A stretch of 7,886 nucleotides of DNA. Origin: Gp6-AA40 sp046765795. Its GTDB lineage: Bacteria; Acidobacteriota; Vicinamibacteria; Vicinamibacterales; UBA2999. The stretch spans positions 1-7,886 of the forward strand of contig JBKPRH010000348.1 of NCBI GenBank assembly GCA_046765795.1. The letters are read 5' to 3'. Below are positions 5,737 through 7,886 of the stretch, in pieces (position 1 is the first letter of the stretch; each line of letters begins with the position of its first letter). Position numbers and translations under genes: made by a program. Under the pieces are notes generated by a model. It was not told where the DNA came from and did not search any database. It saw nothing but the letters and a program-made list of their open reading frames with translations.

Positions 5737-5787
5737 TAGGCTTTGGGCTTTGGGCTTTGGCGCCTAAAGCCTAGAGTCAAAAGCCTA
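5737..5787. terminator. long hairpin between convergent genes, probable bidirectional terminator
   Basis: The stem begins at the base after the dehydrogenase stop. Bases 5737-5758 pair with 5787-5766: 21 of 22 positions, three of them G-U, one G-A mismatch (5745/5779), around a 7-nt loop 5759-5765. It sits between two convergent genes, 13 bp before the stop of the receiver-ATPase gene. There is no long U-tract after it, so termination is inferred from placement and stem strength. Confidence 0.6.
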
Positions 5788-5796
5788 GAGCCTGAA
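5739..5796. repeat. inverted arrays of 7-bp repeats
   Basis: GGCTTTG occurs three times in tandem (5739-5745, 5746-5752, 5753-5759). After 2 bp come five heptamers in exact register: GCCTAAA (5762), GCCTAGA (5769), GTCAAAA (5776), GCCTAGA (5783), GCCTGAA (5790-5796). The second array is approximately the reverse complement of the first, and the two together form the hairpin at 5737-5787. Confidence 0.8.
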
Positions 5797-5800
5797 ACCC

Positions 5801-6658
5801 TCAATCCAGGTATTTGATGAAGACAACCTCGTTGTGGGCTTCGTTGTAAATCAGCTCGTCAACGAGGGAGCGCGTCATCATCAGGCCGAGGCCTCCCGGC
5901 CGGAGGCCCTGCTTCTCCCGTTCGACCGTGTGCTGCAGCGGATCGCCGGCCGGATTCGAAATCGCTGCGTGCGTTAATCGATCGATCGCGAAGCCGACGC
6001 CCGGATCGGCAATGCGATAGATGCGCACTCGTTTGGCGCGTACGCAGGAGATCCGGACCTTCCTCTCTGGATCGAGCTTGCCTCCCCACTCGATCGCGTT
6101 CGTCAGCAGCTCGCGAAACGCCTGCGCCATTGACTCGCGCACCGGCTCGGGCAGGTCGGCTTCGAGGTGCATGATGTACGACTGCAGCCGGTCGGCCATT
6201 TCCAGCGCGCACGGCGCGATGATCTCGAGCCACTCCGGACGCGCCGACACGACCTCAATCGGCAGGCCCGCTCTCGGCGCCGACGCCATTGCCTCGTCGA
6301 TCGCCTCGACGATGGTCCGCAGCGGAAACGGCTTGCGCAGAAAACGAAACGCCTGCAGGCGTACCGCCTCGAGCAGCGGCTCCGGTGTGTCATCGCCGGT
6401 CATGACGACGACCAGCGGCGGACGCAGCATCCCGCGGATCTGGGCGAGGACATCGAGCCCATTCATGCTGGGCAGGTTGATGTCGAGCAGCACGGCATCG
6501 AACTCGTCAACCGCCAACCGCTGGAGTGCCTCAGGGCCGTCGCTCGCTTGCTCGACCTGATGCCCGGCAACAACCAGCATCTTCGTCAACACTTCCCGGA
6601 GTTCGGAGTCGTCGTCCACGATGAGGATGCACCAGGGCTCAGAGGGTTTCGCGCTCAC
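5801..6658 (-). CDS. response-regulator receiver fused to RsbW-like ATPase
   Basis: A 285-residue signalling protein. Residues about 9-125 are a receiver domain: acidic pocket Asp15-Asp16-Asp17 (ILIVDDDSE), phospho-acceptor Asp59 (LLDINLPSMNG), Thr87 (VVMTGDD) and Lys109-Pro110 (FLRKPF). Residues about 140-285 are a GHKL ATPase of the RsbW/anti-sigma kinase type: N box FRELLTNAIEWGG with Glu183 and Asn187, G1 box ADPGVGF (217-223), G2 box GGLGLMMTRSLVDEL (255-269). No dimerisation/His-acceptor helix pair lies between them, so it is not an ordinary hybrid kinase. Phosphorylation of the receiver probably controls a serine kinase or anti-sigma activity; targets are unknown. The GTG at 6658 is chosen because codons further upstream in this frame read through the 7-bp repeat array and the neighbouring MprF gene. 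There is no ribosome site; a TACACT box lies 8 nt upstream. Confidence 0.85.
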   Translation of the reverse strand: MSAKPSEPWCILIVDDDSELREVLTKMLVVAGHQVEQASDGPEALQRLAVDEFDAVLLDINLPSMNGLDVLAQIRGMLRPPLVVVMTGDDTPEPLLEAVRLQAFRFLRKPFPLRTIVEAIDEAMASAPRAGLPIEVVSARPEWLEIIAPCALEMADRLQSYIMHLEADLPEPVRESMAQAFRELLTNAIEWGGKLDPERKVRISCVRAKRVRIYRIADPGVGFAIDRLTHAAISNPAGDPLQHTVEREKQGLRPGGLGLMMTRSLVDELIYNEAHNEVVFIKYLD

Positions 6659-6666
6659 GGCGGAGT

Positions 6667-6672
6667 AGTGTA
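6667..6672 (-). promoter_or_regulatory. possible -10 box of the receiver-ATPase gene
   Basis: TACACT on the minus strand, a TAnnnT match ending 8 nt before the GTG at 6658. No clear -35 was found in the repeat array upstream. The close spacing and missing ribosome site would mean a leaderless transcript. Confidence 0.25.
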
Positions 6673-6681
6673 ACGCGAGCC

Positions 6682-6716
6682 CGAACAGGGAACCTGGAAC
6701 CCGGAACGTGGAATGT
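6682..6716. repeat. direct array of five 7-bp repeats
   Basis: CGAACAG, GGAACCT, GGAACCC, GGAACGT and GGAATGT follow each other in exact 7-bp register in the 62-bp gap between the receiver-ATPase start and the natural end of the MprF frame. The array does not form a strong hairpin. Confidence 0.75.
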
Positions 6717-6720
6717 GTGA

Positions 6721-6813
6721 TTACTTGTGAAAGATGCGGCCGTAGCCGCCGGCGACGAGCGCCGAGACGTCGGCGACGATGCCCGGGAGCTTCAAGGCTC
6801 CGGGGTAGACGAG
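6721..6813 (-). pseudogene. cut-off C-terminal tail of MprF
   Basis: In the same frame as MprF, directly after the TAA at 6816-6814, come 30 codons reading LVYPGALKLPGIVADV then SALVAGGYGRIFHK, and a TAA at 6723-6721. This is the normal end of MprF proteins, where relatives read WEPRYLxYPGG before this tail. The stop sits where Tyr is expected, so one base change (TAC or TAT to TAA) explains it. Confidence 0.8.
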
Positions 6814-7886
6814 TTAGTGCGGCTCCCACACCGGGTTGAACTTCTCTTTGTAGGCGCGCAAGCCGCGGAAATTGAAGAGAAATCCGCCGTGCTCGTAGAG
6901 GAAGTTCCCGGCACGTGAACGGAGCGGCGCCACCGGCGAGCGCTCCGCCCCCGACATGGGCGCCATGCCGAGCGCGAACCAGTGATAACTCTGCTCCCGG
7001 CCCCAGATCAGCAAGTGCACGATCAGCGCTTCCATCACGCTGGTTGGCGCATCGCGCTGATAGCGCATCAAGTCGATTGACAGCTCGTGCCGATCGGGGC
7101 CCGGCCACACGTTGGCGAATGCGATGATGCGATTGTCGCGTTCGACGACGGCCACCGGGAACCGCTCGAGATACGCCGGATCGAAGAACCCAACCGAAAA
7201 GCCTTTCTCGGCGCCAGTCTTGTGTGTCAGCCAGTCGTCGGACACCTCGCGCAGCCGGCTCATGACTGCAGGCACGTCGTCAGACGGAATCACGCGGAAG
7301 GTGCCGCCGTCTTTCTCCAGACGTCGAATGACCTGACGGAATCGCGAGCCCTGCGGACCCTCGAGAGAAAAGCGTGTGAGATCGACACGAGCCTCTTCCC
7401 CGAGCTTGACGAACGCGAGTCCGAAATCGGCATAGCGATGCAGGTGCTGCTTGCCGACCTCGTAAAAGACCGGCGTGCCGCCAAAATCGTCGCAGCGTTC
7501 GATGAACAGCCGAATCAGCTCGCCGATTCGCGACGGCGGTCCAACCGGATCACCCAGGGCGATCCACGTGCGTCGCTTCACCGCATACATCACGAATCCA
7601 TCGCGGGCCTCGTCGAAGAGGAGCGCCTTGTCGCGCAGGTAGACCAGGTTGGGATACGACGCGGGTTGGTGCGCAATGATCTCGCCGGCGTCGGCAAGAT
7701 CGCGTTCCGACGGCGGCTCGACTTCATGCGGCGCGTGACCGATCAGCCGCGCGACGGCCACCAGGAGAATGACGATGGCGGCAGCCACTGATCCGCGCAG
7801 AAATCGCGAGGCTTCGCCGTGCAGCGCGAACTGCCACCACAGATCGCTCGAGTACTCCACGTGCTGGAAGGCAAAGAGGCCGAGCC
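6814..7886 (-). CDS. mprF: MprF-type phosphatidylglycerol aminoacyltransferase, partial, premature stop
   Basis: The gene enters from the right edge (first full codon 7884-7882) with no start in view; 356 residues are visible before a stop at 6816-6814. It begins LGLFAFQHVEYSSDLWWQFA, a loop and helices of the flippase part, with a last membrane helix SVAAAIVILLVAVARLIGH. After this comes the cytoplasmic synthase domain (DUF2156, GNAT-like): WIALGDPVGP, FGGTPVFYEVG, FRQVIRRLEKDGG, EKGFSVGFFD, RFPVAVVE, ELSIDLMRY, HWFALGMAPMSG, FNFRGLRAYKEKFNPVWEPH. Such enzymes move lysine or alanine from aminoacyl-tRNA to phosphatidylglycerol and flip the product, which lowers the negative charge of the membrane and gives resistance to cationic peptides. 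The amino acid used cannot be told from the sequence. The frame stops 30 codons early, removing the conserved GGYGRIFHK end; whether the shortened enzyme works is unknown. Confidence 0.88.
   Translation of the reverse strand, partial: LGLFAFQHVEYSSDLWWQFALHGEASRFLRGSVAAAIVILLVAVARLIGHAPHEVEPPSERDLADAGEIIAHQPASYPNLVYLRDKALLFDEARDGFVMYAVKRRTWIALGDPVGPPSRIGELIRLFIERCDDFGGTPVFYEVGKQHLHRYADFGLAFVKLGEEARVDLTRFSLEGPQGSRFRQVIRRLEKDGGTFRVIPSDDVPAVMSRLREVSDDWLTHKTGAEKGFSVGFFDPAYLERFPVAVVERDNRIIAFANVWPGPDRHELSIDLMRYQRDAPTSVMEALIVHLLIWGREQSYHWFALGMAPMSGAERSPVAPLRSRAGNFLYEHGGFLFNFRGLRAYKEKFNPVWEPH

Noticed and set aside
6659..7108. N-terminal extension of the receiver-ATPase frame up to 7108
   Set aside because: The extension overlaps the MprF gene in another frame and translates the 7-bp repeat array; the receiver domain begins right after the GTG at 6658.
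7087..7791. 234-codon plus-strand open frame
   Set aside because: It is antisense to the MprF synthase domain, whose motifs are unmistakable.

Overview
This window looks like chromosomal DNA from a soil Acidobacteriota, most likely the Vicinamibacteria or a related group. The reasons are the high G+C content, a TIGR03435 'soil-associated' protein (a family greatly expanded in soil Acidobacteria), a PQQ-type dehydrogenase with a secreted SnoaL-like partner, and intergenic heptanucleotide repeats. This placement is inference; there is no rRNA or other marker in the window.

Layout. The left edge (2-154, +) holds the last 50 codons of an isoprenylcysteine carboxyl methyltransferase (ICMT)-like membrane methylase. 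It converges on a block of minus-strand accessory genes (164-3068): a small two-helix membrane protein, a secreted TIGR03435 protein, an alpha/beta hydrolase broken by a one-base frameshift, and a 188-residue membrane-anchored hypothetical protein. Three of these four genes have a GTTRGGC/GTTATCC-type heptamer 32-39 nt upstream of the start. In two places the heptamer forms the end of an imperfect inverted repeat that resembles an integron attC site (best: 2435-2497, starting 4 nt after the stop of the 188-aa gene). The block may therefore be a small, decayed gene-cassette cluster without a visible integrase. This is the most interesting hypothesis in the window and it is not proven.

The 330-bp divergent intergenic region (3069-3398) contains the second attC-like structure, a diverged direct repeat, and a perfect 9-bp inverted repeat overlapping a possible promoter. 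From there an operon runs rightwards: a secreted SnoaL/NTF2-fold protein (3399-3917), then 13 nt later a periplasmic PQQ-dependent alcohol dehydrogenase (3931-5736). The dehydrogenase has the vicinal Cys pair and the Asp-x-Asp pattern characteristic of lanthanide-dependent enzymes.

A long hairpin made of 7-bp repeats starts directly after the dehydrogenase stop and separates it from a convergent minus-strand gene. That gene encodes a response-regulator receiver fused to an RsbW-like ATPase (5801-6658, GTG start). Upstream of it lie a second, unrelated 7-bp repeat array and the C-terminal part of an MprF-type lysyl-phosphatidylglycerol synthase, which runs off the right edge. The MprF frame is interrupted by a TAA 30 codons before its natural end. 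The window thus contains two damaged genes, one by frameshift and one by nonsense change. No tRNA, rRNA, CRISPR array or transposase was recognised.
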